Origin: Bacteroidia bacterium
GTDB taxonomy: Bacteria; Bacteroidota; Bacteroidia; J057
Direction: 5' to 3'
Length of the DNA stretch: 64,000 nt
NCBI GenBank assembly: GCA_030430575.1
Contig: JAUIKF010000030.1
Span: forward strand, 37,283-101,282
Shown here: positions 44,305 to 51,777 of the stretch, piece after piece
How positions within the stretch are numbered: position 1 is the first letter of the stretch
How the letters are laid out: every line of letters starts with the position of its first letter
Translations under genes and position numbers: made by a program
The notes under the pieces: generated by a model
What the model was told of the DNA's origin: nothing
Seen by the model: the letters and a program-made list of their open reading frames with translations, nothing else
Database searches by the model: none

Positions 44305-45306
44305 ATGTATTCACATCAAGCCTTATTAGTGGGAATCAACCACTATAGAAACGTCGACCCACTCAAAGGGTGTCTCAACGATGTAGCCCTAATGGAAGAA
44401 GTATTAGCCAAGCATGAGGACTCTCGCCTCAATTTTCAATGCGATGTGATGATTTCAGAAGAAGGAAAAGACACTATCACCATTGGCTCCTTACATGAAA
44501 GACTTGAAATGCTGTTGGATTCTAAAGAGACGAAGGTTGCCCTTTTCTATTTTAGTGGTCACGGTAGTGAAGCAACCCAATTCCGAAAAGGGTGTCTCGT
44601 GACACAGGATGGAAATAAATACCATCCTGGTCTGCAATTGGAAGACTTGATAGATATGGCCAATGTGTCGCCGATACCAGAAGTGGTTATTATGTTGGAT
44701 TGCTGCTTTTCTGGAAATGCTGGAAATGCCTCTAATACGATTCATCCCTCAGTGCAATTACGCGAAGGGGTGTCCATCATGACAGCGAGCCAATATAACG
44801 AAGCAGCCAAAGAGGGCTTTTTTGATGGAAAGACGGTAGGAAAATTTACCTCTATTATATACAAAGCACTCAAGGGTGAAGCAGCTGATGTGACAGGGAC
44901 AATTACCATTGCGGACCTCTACGATTGCGCTGATAAACTGCTAAGTGTAGAAGGGAAAGATCAGCGACCTATCTTCAAAGCTTATGTCCAAAAGCTAACG
45001 GAGATTCGGAGGTGTAAGCCCAAAGTAGATTTGGATATTTTGGCTCAGCTACCTTCTGCCAGATTTTTTGTGCGTTCAGATTATCAAAAACCCCTTTCTC
45101 CGGCTTATGAGCCATCAGAGGAACCTAGAGATCCAGAAAAGGAAGCGATATTCAAGGACCTTCAACTTATGGCACGTCAAGGCCTTGTTCGTCCTGTGGG
45201 TGCTGAGCATATGTATTATGCGGCTATTCATAGCAAAGCTTGTGAACTAACCCCCTATGGGCAATTTATTTGGCAAAAGGCTTTGACAGGATTTGATAAT
45301 CATTAG
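44305..45306 (+). CDS. Caspase-like (C14 p20, metacaspase-type) protease
   Basis: 333 residues from the ATG at 44305; an in-frame TTG at 44290 is a weaker choice. The caspase p20 fold is clear: QALLVGINHYRNVDPLKGCL, VALFYFSGHGS with catalytic His86, and VVIMLDCCFSGNAG with catalytic Cys134. VSIMTASQYNEAA and GKFTSIIYKAL then give the p10-like region (to about 235). A linker with PLSPAYEPSEEPRDPE leads to a separate C-terminal module (about 275-333: MARQGLVRPVGAEHMYYAAI, then ELTPYGQFIWQKAL) that looks like a compact helical/winged domain. No signal peptide: cytoplasmic. It lies between the two kinase-regulator cassettes. Such proteases typically cut after Arg or Lys and act in programmed cell death or signalling; its activator is unknown. 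Confidence 0.92.
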   Translation: MYSHQALLVGINHYRNVDPLKGCLNDVALMEEVLAKHEDSRLNFQCDVMISEEGKDTITIGSLHERLEMLLDSKETKVALFYFSGHGSEATQFRKGCLVTQDGNKYHPGLQLEDLIDMANVSPIPEVVIMLDCCFSGNAGNASNTIHPSVQLREGVSIMTASQYNEAAKEGFFDGKTVGKFTSIIYKALKGEAADVTGTITIADLYDCADKLLSVEGKDQRPIFKAYVQKLTEIRRCKPKVDLDILAQLPSARFFVRSDYQKPLSPAYEPSEEPRDPEKEAIFKDLQLMARQGLVRPVGAEHMYYAAIHSKACELTPYGQFIWQKALTGFDNH

Positions 45307-45332
45307 AAATGATGATACAAAATGATGAGTTC

Positions 45333-45360
45333 TGACTATTTACTTTTATTTAAATCTCTT
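45333..45360 (+). promoter_or_regulatory. Conserved 28-bp element, copy 2
   Basis: Starts tgactatttacttttattta and ends aatctctt; two differences from 40733-40760. It lies 108 bases before the second small-protein gene and directly after the caspase gene stop. Confidence 0.6.
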
Positions 45361-45467
45361 CGATATTTGAATTTAGAAACTATATTCTCAAAGGGGAATA
45401 TGCACCCATGGAACTCAGTAAAGCCTTTTTAATTTAAGTACTTATAACCTATCAATCTCGAATTAAT

Positions 45468-45827
45468 ATGGCGAACCTTTCAGCACTTTCATTATTTCAT
45501 ACCAAAGACAAGATTCCTACTTATCAACTAGAAGCTACTATAGAATTTCCAGATCAAACAAGTGTAATCCCAGAAATGCCTCCCAAAAATCTTCCTAGAG
45601 ATCCTGACGGAGAAGGGGTGTATCATGTAGAATTGAATGTAATTCCAAGCCCAGCGGGCAAGCCATCTGCAACGCATATTGTAAAGCTGGGAGCCATTAC
45701 TTTTATTCATGGAACACATAAGGTCTCTGTCACAATTAAAAAAGAAGGAGAGGTCGTAGCCAAGGGAATTGTTTCAACTTCTCAAGAACCACCTAAGGGC
45801 AAAATGCGACCAAGTCTTTTTGAATAA
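45468..45827 (+). CDS. Small beta-rich protein of cassette 2 (paralog of 40935-41291)
   Basis: 119 residues, no signal peptide, no cysteine. The strand-turn pattern is the same as in the cassette 1 protein. Shared core: DGEGVYHVELNVIPSPAG, HIVKLGAITFIHGTHKVSV and VVAKGIVST. The N-terminal 40 residues (ALSLFHTKDKIPTYQLEAT) and the last 15 are divergent, so only the central 60 residues are constrained. It precedes the second TPR histidine kinase. The function is unknown. Confidence 0.75.
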   Translation: MANLSALSLFHTKDKIPTYQLEATIEFPDQTSVIPEMPPKNLPRDPDGEGVYHVELNVIPSPAGKPSATHIVKLGAITFIHGTHKVSVTIKKEGEVVAKGIVSTSQEPPKGKMRPSLFE

Positions 45828-45898
45828 TCAAATGGAGATTGGGTTAGTATTTCCTGTAATTTCAGGGGAGTGTTTTGTCTACTAAAATTGTACAAGCC

Positions 45899-48094
45899 AT
45901 GTATACTCAAGCCAATCTTTTTATTGCTGTCACTTTTCTCCTAGTATTAATCACCCCCTATTGGGGGTTCTCACAAGAAGCGGTAACGCTTGAGAAGCTG
46001 CTTTCCCTGCTTCCTAATCAGGAAGGCAAAGAACGCATTAGGACCCTCAATGAAATTGCATTTCGCTACATTGACAATAATGAAAACTTTGATGAAGTGA
46101 TCAAATTAGGGCAAGAAGCCTATGAACTTGCCCATTCCATTGCTTATGATATAGGTCAAGCTTATGCCTTGACCTGTATTTCGTTAGGACATGAATATAA
46201 ACGGAACTACCCCCAAGCGATTGAATATCAATTACAAAGCCTTGAAATCCGAAAAGGTATTGGCGGGTTGGAACTTGTCAGTGGATACCACAATTTGGCA
46301 GATCTCTATCGGATTGTTGGGGATGCGGAAAAAGCCCTTGGAATGGAGAATTCTTCCCTGAAAATCTGTCAGGAGGTGCTGACAGCTGATAGCACCAATG
46401 AAAGGGCAAAGAATTATTTGGTCATGATTTACAGGACCCTGGGAGATATTCAAAAACTCCGAAAGCAATACAGCCTTGCGGTTCAAGCCTATCACAAAGC
46501 ACTTGAAGTAGGGGAACAGTTGGAAGAAAAATATTCCTTGGCCCACATCTATGTATTGTTGGGGATCGCATATAAAGACCAAGGCTTATACGAAAAAGCA
46601 GCTACTTATTATGAAGAAGCTTTAGCAGCTTATAAACTGGAAGAGAAGCACCTGGGGATAGCCGTTGCGCATAATAACCTGGGCGAACTTTATTTTTTAA
46701 CAGGTCAATATGTTCGTGCCATAGCCACTTATGATAAAAGTTTGGCTTATTATGAGGCGCAAAAAGATACCTTGGCGATGGGAGAGGTACTCAACAATCT
46801 GGGCGGGGTGTATAAAGCCATGCGAGACTACCCCAAAGCAAGTCAGTATTTCGCACAGGCCTTGACTCACCACCGATCTGCCAATCATCCCAAAGGCGAG
46901 GCCGAAGCCCTGTTCAACATTGGGTCATTGGCCCTCGCGAAATCCAAGGCGCAAGAAGCGATTGTCCATCTTGAAGAAAGTCGTATGATCGCCCATAAAA
47001 TAGATGATAAGCATTTGATGCTCAAGGTCACCAGTGCGCTAACGAAGGCATACGAAATGAAGGAGGCATACCCAGAAGCTCTTGCCTCTAGTGAGACGAG
47101 GGCTGCTATAGCGGAAAGCCTGCAATCCGATAAAGCCCTTACCCTCAGCCTATTGTTCAACCTTGAGGCTGAACGGATGACCAACGACCACCGGTCAGAA
47201 ATGACCTTAAAAGACAAGAAACTCAGCCAAACGATCATCATTTCCTTGTCTGTAGTAACTGGTTTGTTATTGCTGATCATCTTTGCCATCATGCGAATAT
47301 CTACAGATCGGCAAAGAATACAATTGGAACGAGAACGTGCCCTGGAGGCCAAAAACCGTGTGCAGGAGGAACGCCAACGTACGATGGAGGCGAATCATAA
47401 AGTGGATCAGGTGTTGTCAGAACAGGCTGTACATATCCTTGCTAACCGGCTAGAAGCACAAGAAGAGGAAAGGAAGCGGGTTGCCAAAGATCTACATGAC
47501 AGGGTGAGTGTCATGCTGTCTGGGGTTCAATTATTTTTCAAAGCAATAGATGATAAAGTCAGTACCTTACAAGAAGAAACGGTTACCCAATTCACGCAGG
47601 CTACCGAACTGTTAGGAGATGCTGCTAAAGAAGTTCGTTTGATTTCTCATAATATGGTTTCTGGCGTTCTACATGAATACGGCCTCTCGCGCGCGTTGCA
47701 AGACCTGGTAAATACCATCAACAGGACCAATCAAATTGAGGTGAAGCTTTACGATTTTAAAATGGAACAGCGGATCGATGCGAAGGTAGAGACGAATGTG
47801 TTTCGAATCATTCAAGAATTGGTAAATAATGTTCTCAAGCATGCGGAGGCTACCAAAATTGATATCGGGGTCAATTTTTTTAAAGAAGAAAACTTGCTCA
47901 ATGTTGTGGTAGAAGATAATGGAAAAGGCTTTGATCCAGATAAAGTAGAGAAAAAAGTTGGGATAGGATTAGGGAATATCAAAGAAAGAATGAATTTTAT
48001 GAATGGAGAATTAACTGTTGATAGCGAACTGGGTAGAGGCACCATATTTATTATGGATATTCCTTTGCCCCAAAAATTAGAAAAGAACCTATAA
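45899..48094 (+). CDS. TPR-containing sensor histidine kinase, cassette 2
   Basis: 731 residues from the ATG at 45899, which opens into a signal peptide (MYTQANLFIAVTFLLVLITP then YWGFSQ); a TTG at 45875 is less likely. The domain order is the same as in the kinase at 41369: TPRs (about 30-430), membrane helix (LSVVTGLLLLIIFAIM), coiled coil, HisKA_3 with AKDLHDRVS (His near 533) and HATPase with QELVNNVLKHAEA, VVEDNGKGFD and GIGLGNIKER. Conservation is highest from the membrane helix onward. The coiled coil carries 14 extra residues relative to the paralog, an internal duplication (RALEAKNRV / RTMEANHKV). It is followed 18 bases on by its regulator gene. Confidence 0.93.
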   Translation: MYTQANLFIAVTFLLVLITPYWGFSQEAVTLEKLLSLLPNQEGKERIRTLNEIAFRYIDNNENFDEVIKLGQEAYELAHSIAYDIGQAYALTCISLGHEYKRNYPQAIEYQLQSLEIRKGIGGLELVSGYHNLADLYRIVGDAEKALGMENSSLKICQEVLTADSTNERAKNYLVMIYRTLGDIQKLRKQYSLAVQAYHKALEVGEQLEEKYSLAHIYVLLGIAYKDQGLYEKAATYYEEALAAYKLEEKHLGIAVAHNNLGELYFLTGQYVRAIATYDKSLAYYEAQKDTLAMGEVLNNLGGVYKAMRDYPKASQYFAQALTHHRSANHPKGEAEALFNIGSLALAKSKAQEAIVHLEESRMIAHKIDDKHLMLKVTSALTKAYEMKEAYPEALASSETRAAIAESLQSDKALTLSLLFNLEAERMTNDHRSEMTLKDKKLSQTIIISLSVVTGLLLLIIFAIMRISTDRQRIQLERERALEAKNRVQEERQRTMEANHKVDQVLSEQAVHILANRLEAQEEERKRVAKDLHDRVSVMLSGVQLFFKAIDDKVSTLQEETVTQFTQATELLGDAAKEVRLISHNMVSGVLHEYGLSRALQDLVNTINRTNQIEVKLYDFKMEQRIDAKVETNVFRIIQELVNNVLKHAEATKIDIGVNFFKEENLLNVVVEDNGKGFDPDKVEKKVGIGLGNIKERMNFMNGELTVDSELGRGTIFIMDIPLPQKLEKNL

Positions 48095-48112
48095 CCCTTT
48101 CACCCCAAAAAA

Positions 48113-48796
48113 ATGACAAATTTACTTTTAGCTGATGATCATGACATTATTCGAAATGGACTCAAAGCAGTTTTATCGAACGAGCCTGAGATGAATGTAG
48201 TGGCAGAAGCGGAAAATGGATATGAAGTATTAGAAGAGCTTAAACTCGAAGACAAGCGGATTGATGTGGTGATTTTAGATATCCAAATGCCAGAAATGGA
48301 TGGAGTGGAGGCAGCTAGAGAAATCCTTAAGGACTATCCCGAGGTTAAGATCATTATGTTGACGATGGATCACGAGGAGACTTTCATCAAAAATTTATTG
48401 CAAATGGGGGTATCTGGTTACCTCTTCAAAGAGGAAGGGGGAAAAAAACTGGTCGAAGCCATTAAGTCTGTGAGAAATGGGAAGCCCTATTTTGGGGATC
48501 AAGTGAAAGATGTTTTAGTTGAATCTATACGAAATAGCAAGCAATCCCCAAATGAAGATAGCCCCTCAATTCCAGATGAATTGCGTGGCCTTTCAGGCAG
48601 AGAACTAGAAGTATTTAAGTTGATAGTCCAAGGGATGAAAGCCCGGGAGATGGCAGACGAACTGAATATTGCCATCCCTACAATTGAAACCCACAAAAGA
48701 AACATCCTTAGAAAAACAGAATCCAAGAATATTCATGAGTTAAAAGTTCTTGGGATAAAGAATGGATTTGAAACTAAAAAAGCAAATTCCATTTAG
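48113..48796 (+). CDS. NarL/LuxR-type response regulator, cassette 2
   Basis: 227 residues. Receiver with LLADDHDIIRNGLKAVLSNE, phosphorylated Asp56 in VVILDIQMP, LTMDHEE and GYLFKEEGG. The LuxR HTH is at about 160-222 (LSGRELEVFKLIVQGMKARE, IPTIETHKRNILRKTESKN). The linker between domains is longer than in the paralog at 43551 by about ten residues. The recognition helices differ (KHSTVETHKRN against IPTIETHKRN), so the DNA targets may be overlapping but not identical. Confidence 0.94.
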   Translation: MTNLLLADDHDIIRNGLKAVLSNEPEMNVVAEAENGYEVLEELKLEDKRIDVVILDIQMPEMDGVEAAREILKDYPEVKIIMLTMDHEETFIKNLLQMGVSGYLFKEEGGKKLVEAIKSVRNGKPYFGDQVKDVLVESIRNSKQSPNEDSPSIPDELRGLSGRELEVFKLIVQGMKAREMADELNIAIPTIETHKRNILRKTESKNIHELKVLGIKNGFETKKANSI

Positions 48797-48888
48797 TATA
48801 GCTTACTGAAGTCCATTCTATTTCGGTTTACAGCCAGAGGATTTGATCGATCTGGCAAAAAGCGCTACGAGGAATCAAATAACCTCCC

Positions 48889-50019
48889 TCACCAAAACAA
48901 CTCCCCAATCAACTGGTCCGAGACCAGCCACCCAAGGGGCGTAAAACCCACCCACCCATCATGCGTCCACATACGCCCAGCAGCTACCTGTTGGGCCAGC
49001 CAGTCTGCATGCTCAGCAAGCAGTGAATAATCAAAGGCCTTTTCAATATAGGCCAAGTCAATGCCTTCTACGCGGCGTAGCTGCGTCAGGAGATACTCAT
49101 TGTGCTTGTCTTGGAGGCTCAGGACTTCCCGTTCAAAAGGCGGGAAGCCCCCCTCAGAGATGCCTTTGAGATACAGCGCATTATTGCGCACATTCCAGTG
49201 ACGCCTTTGGCCGTCAAAGCTATGGGCCGAAGGCCCGATGCCGAGGTAGGGCACCTGCTGCCAGTAGGCGGAATTGTGGCGGGAGCGAAAGCCTGGCAAG
49301 GCATAACTGCTAAGCTCATAGTGTTCATAGCCAGCGGCAGTGAGCAAGTCATGCGCCGTCAGGAATTGGGCTTCAGCCAATTCGTCGGAAGGAATGTGGA
49401 ACTTCCCCTTGCTGACCCAGTTGTGCAAGGCCGTTTTCTCTGTCACGGCCAAGGCGTAGACGGAGATGTGTTGAGGCGCTAGCGCAAGCGCTTGTGTGAG
49501 GTTCGCTTCCCACGCTTCCCTATCCATGTCTGGCGTCCCAAAAATCAGGTCAATGGACAGATTGTGAATGCCAGCTACATGGGCGTTTTGAATACAGTCG
49601 ATAGATTGTTCGGGCGTATGGGAGCGGTTCATCCACTGCATGTCAAGATCGCGAAACGATTGAATCCCGATGCTCAGCCGATTGACGCCTACCGAGACGA
49701 GTTCTGCTAATTTTTCAGGAGAAAGATCATCGGGGTTCGCTTCTAGGGTGATTTCTGCAGTTGGAGAAATAGGAAAATGATCAGCGATACAAGCCAATAG
49801 TTGCGCTAATTCGCCATGTGATAAGACACTTGGTGTTCCCCCTCCTAGGTATACCGTAGCAAGCTCCTTTGCTCCTGAAAAAAAATCCTTTCTCATCCAA
49901 ATCTCCTTACCCATCGCCTCTACCATCTCAGGCTTCCGCTTCAGGCTAGTCACAAAGTGAAAATCGCAATAGCTGCAAGCTTTGCGGCAGAAAGGGATAT
50001 GAAGGTAAATGCCTGGCAA
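48889..50019 (-). CDS. hemW: Radical SAM heme chaperone HemW-like protein
   Basis: 376 residues. It starts MPGIYLHIPFCRKACSYCDF, with the radical SAM cluster motif CxxxCxxC. VYLGGGTPSVLS, EITLEANPDDL, GVNRLSIGIQSFRD and LSIDLIFGTPDMD are HemN/HemW core motifs, and YELSSYALPGFRSRHNSAYW and YLGIGPSAHSFDG follow. The length of about 376 and the lack of the HemN N-terminal extension favour HemW, which delivers heme, over oxygen-independent coproporphyrinogen oxidase. It is convergent with the cassette 2 regulator gene. Confidence 0.93.
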   Translation of the reverse strand: MPGIYLHIPFCRKACSYCDFHFVTSLKRKPEMVEAMGKEIWMRKDFFSGAKELATVYLGGGTPSVLSHGELAQLLACIADHFPISPTAEITLEANPDDLSPEKLAELVSVGVNRLSIGIQSFRDLDMQWMNRSHTPEQSIDCIQNAHVAGIHNLSIDLIFGTPDMDREAWEANLTQALALAPQHISVYALAVTEKTALHNWVSKGKFHIPSDELAEAQFLTAHDLLTAAGYEHYELSSYALPGFRSRHNSAYWQQVPYLGIGPSAHSFDGQRRHWNVRNNALYLKGISEGGFPPFEREVLSLQDKHNEYLLTQLRRVEGIDLAYIEKAFDYSLLAEHADWLAQQVAAGRMWTHDGWVGFTPLGWLVSDQLIGELFW

Positions 50020-50140
50020 GAGAATGGGGAATTAAGGATGGAAAATGGAGAATGAGAAGGTGGAGGCATTCTAAATTTGAATGGAAGGCTAAAAGTACGA
50101 AATTTGCCTTGGCAAGTTAAATCGAGAAGGCGCTGAAAAT

Positions 50141-50455
50141 ATGTTAATAAAACTATTTGGCGGAGGGGAAATAAAATTTGCTGATCCGTTTGGAATTGGG
50201 CCTGTAGCTTCATTGGTACTTGTGGTATTTGCGGAAGTCATCTGCTCTGTACTTATCATGCTGGGACTATTTACCCGTGCCGCAGTCATTCCCCTGATGA
50301 TCACGATGGGAGTAGCTTACTTTAGCATTCATTTCTCGGATGAATTTAGGAGTCAGGAGAAAGCCATAATGTATGGAATTACCTATATCGCCCTGTTTTT
50401 TACAGGAGCTGGTAGGTACTCTTTGGACGGCTTGCTAACACAAAAATATCGCTAG
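50141..50455 (+). CDS. N-terminally shortened DoxX family protein
   Basis: 104 residues. It begins MLIKLFGGGEIKFADPFGIG, which in intact DoxX homologs lies after the first membrane helix. Three helices follow (PVASLVLVVFAEVICSVLIM, AAVIPLMITMGVAYFSI, AIMYGITYIALFFTGAG), with the usual GRYSLDGLL end. The frame upstream is open only back to a stop at 50090 and encodes a hydrophilic stretch with no ATG, so the first helix has been lost. It is probably a decayed gene, or a reduced version; 52 bases of the upstream flank belong to a different repeat-rich context. Confidence 0.6.
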   Translation: MLIKLFGGGEIKFADPFGIGPVASLVLVVFAEVICSVLIMLGLFTRAAVIPLMITMGVAYFSIHFSDEFRSQEKAIMYGITYIALFFTGAGRYSLDGLLTQKYR

Positions 50456-50514
50456 TGCATTAAGCGCTAATTAATTGGGGATATATATGGGCGCGGATTA
50501 CACACAGATCCCAA

Positions 50515-50588
50515 GGTCAAAAAACTACCTCATTTTCTCATTTAATCATTTTATCATCTAATCATTCTCTTCCCATTCCCTCATCCTC
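50515..50588. repeat. CATTTTCTCATTTAATCATT-type repeat at a convergent junction
   Basis: Reverse-complement vocabulary of the GATAAAATGAGAGAATG family: cattttctcatttaatcatt, then ttatcatctaatcattctct and ccctcatcctctcattctct. It ends at the 3' end of the M23 gene. Confidence 0.5.
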
Positions 50589-51248
50589 TCATTCTCTCCT
50601 TTCCCTAATAAACTCACTCGGACTCACAAATCCCTCCGTCTGGTCACTATATCCCCCACCAATGGGCATTCCCATCTGGGTCCGAATCTCCAAATGGAGA
50701 TGGGCTAAGTAAGTACCCCCTGCAGTACCGATTGTGCCGAGGGCCTGGCCACGATGAAGTAAGGCGCCATTGGCGATGACTACCGTGTCCATGTGCGCGT
50801 AAAGGGCCTCGACCCATTGAGGCGTCAGGCTGTCGCCGATATTATGAGCGACGCGCACCACATTCCCCCAACCCCCACCTATATCTTCTGCGAAGAAGAC
50901 CCGCCCTGTCGCAATACTGTAAATAGTATCCCCCAGGTCCGTATTCCCGCCCCCTATGCCATTGAGGTCATCGCCTAGGTGGAAGTTTCGCCCAAATGGC
51001 TGCGCATTATAATAACCTTTGCCATCTGGCGGGCCAAGGGGAAAGTCAAAGCCATCGGCTGGGGGGACCCAATCATAGGATTGGCTGACGGTCTCCATGA
51101 CTTGGAGGGTAGGGGAGATATCAGGTTCTTCTGTTGACTTGGCTGGGTGCGAGCAACTCACGGTTCCCATGTAAATAATGACCATTAACCACATTGACGT
51201 GGTCTTATGTTTTTTGTCATGCGATATTTGTGGAGAATGCTGCGTCAT
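50589..51248 (-). CDS. M23/LytM-family metallopeptidase lipoprotein
   Basis: 219 residues from 51248, or 201 from an internal ATG at 51194 (MWLMVIIYMGTVSCSH). GTVSC is a lipobox. The LytM domain (about 80-205) keeps its zinc ligands: FHLGDDLNGIG for HxxxD and LAHLHLEIR for HxH, with GRVFFAEDIGGGWGNVVRVA and LGTIGTAGGTYLAHLHLE typical of M23. It is likely an active peptidoglycan endopeptidase on the periplasmic side of a membrane. Divergent from the small TPR-like gene by about 45 bases. Confidence 0.9.
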   Translation of the reverse strand: MTQHSPQISHDKKHKTTSMWLMVIIYMGTVSCSHPAKSTEEPDISPTLQVMETVSQSYDWVPPADGFDFPLGPPDGKGYYNAQPFGRNFHLGDDLNGIGGGNTDLGDTIYSIATGRVFFAEDIGGGWGNVVRVAHNIGDSLTPQWVEALYAHMDTVVIANGALLHRGQALGTIGTAGGTYLAHLHLEIRTQMGMPIGGGYSDQTEGFVSPSEFIRERRE

Positions 51249-51293
51249 TAGTCTATTGAATCATTATTAACCAACACCTAATTGCTCAAAACT

Positions 51294-51677
51294 ATGAAGA
51301 AGATTGGTCTAATCTCCCTCCTTCCCCTAATTTTTTTGCTCCCAGTTTTGGGGTTTTCACAGGATCAAGATGCGTATAAAAGCCTGATCAAAGAGGCCGA
51401 AGCGCATTATGAGGCAAAGACCTACCAAAAGTCTGGTGAGACCTATGCCAAAGCATTTGTAGCACTGGGAGGCAAGGGTTATATCACAGATCGATACAAT
51501 GCAGCCTGTTCTTGGGCTTTGGCAGGTCAATCCGACTCTGCTTTTGTCCAACTGATCAAGATCAGCAAAGGCGGCTATTACACCAATTATGGACACCTCA
51601 CAAGCGATTCAGACCTTAATTCCCTTTACGAAGATCCTCGATGGAAAGAAGTCTTAGAGGAACGTTTTATGTTCTAA
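51294..51677 (+). CDS. Small secreted TPR-like protein
   Basis: 127 residues from the ATG at 51294 (MKKIGLISLLPLIFLLPVLG, signal peptide, cleavage near FSQ). The mature part has two TPR-like helix pairs (LIKEAEAHYEAKTYQKSGET, DRYNAACSWALAGQSDSAFV) and ends HLTSDSDLNSLYEDPRWKEV, the end motif common in Bacteroidota periplasmic TPR-containing peptides that sit beside peptidases. Function unknown. Confidence 0.75.
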   Translation: MKKIGLISLLPLIFLLPVLGFSQDQDAYKSLIKEAEAHYEAKTYQKSGETYAKAFVALGGKGYITDRYNAACSWALAGQSDSAFVQLIKISKGGYYTNYGHLTSDSDLNSLYEDPRWKEVLEERFMF

Positions 51678-51776
51678 GATTTAGGTTCTACGTTCTAAGC
51701 AAAAACAACCTAAAACCTAAAACCTAAAACCTAAAACATAGAACATAGAACATAGAACATAGAACATAGAACCCTC
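51672..51776. repeat. ACCTAAA / ACATAGA repeat tract at a convergent junction
   Basis: Four near-tandem acctaaa units followed by five or six acatagaacatagaacatag units, preceded by taggttctacgttcta, their approximate reverse complement. It is the most regular short-period tract in the window. Confidence 0.75.
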
Positions 51777-51777
51777 T

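Noticed and set aside
48797..48888. Possible terminator between the regulator and hemW
   Set aside because: Only an imperfect pairing of gaggatttgat with atcaaataacctc is present, with no T run.
48889..50019. Assignment as oxygen-independent coproporphyrinogen oxidase HemN
   Set aside because: Length about 376 and the lack of the long N-terminal extension fit HemW better.
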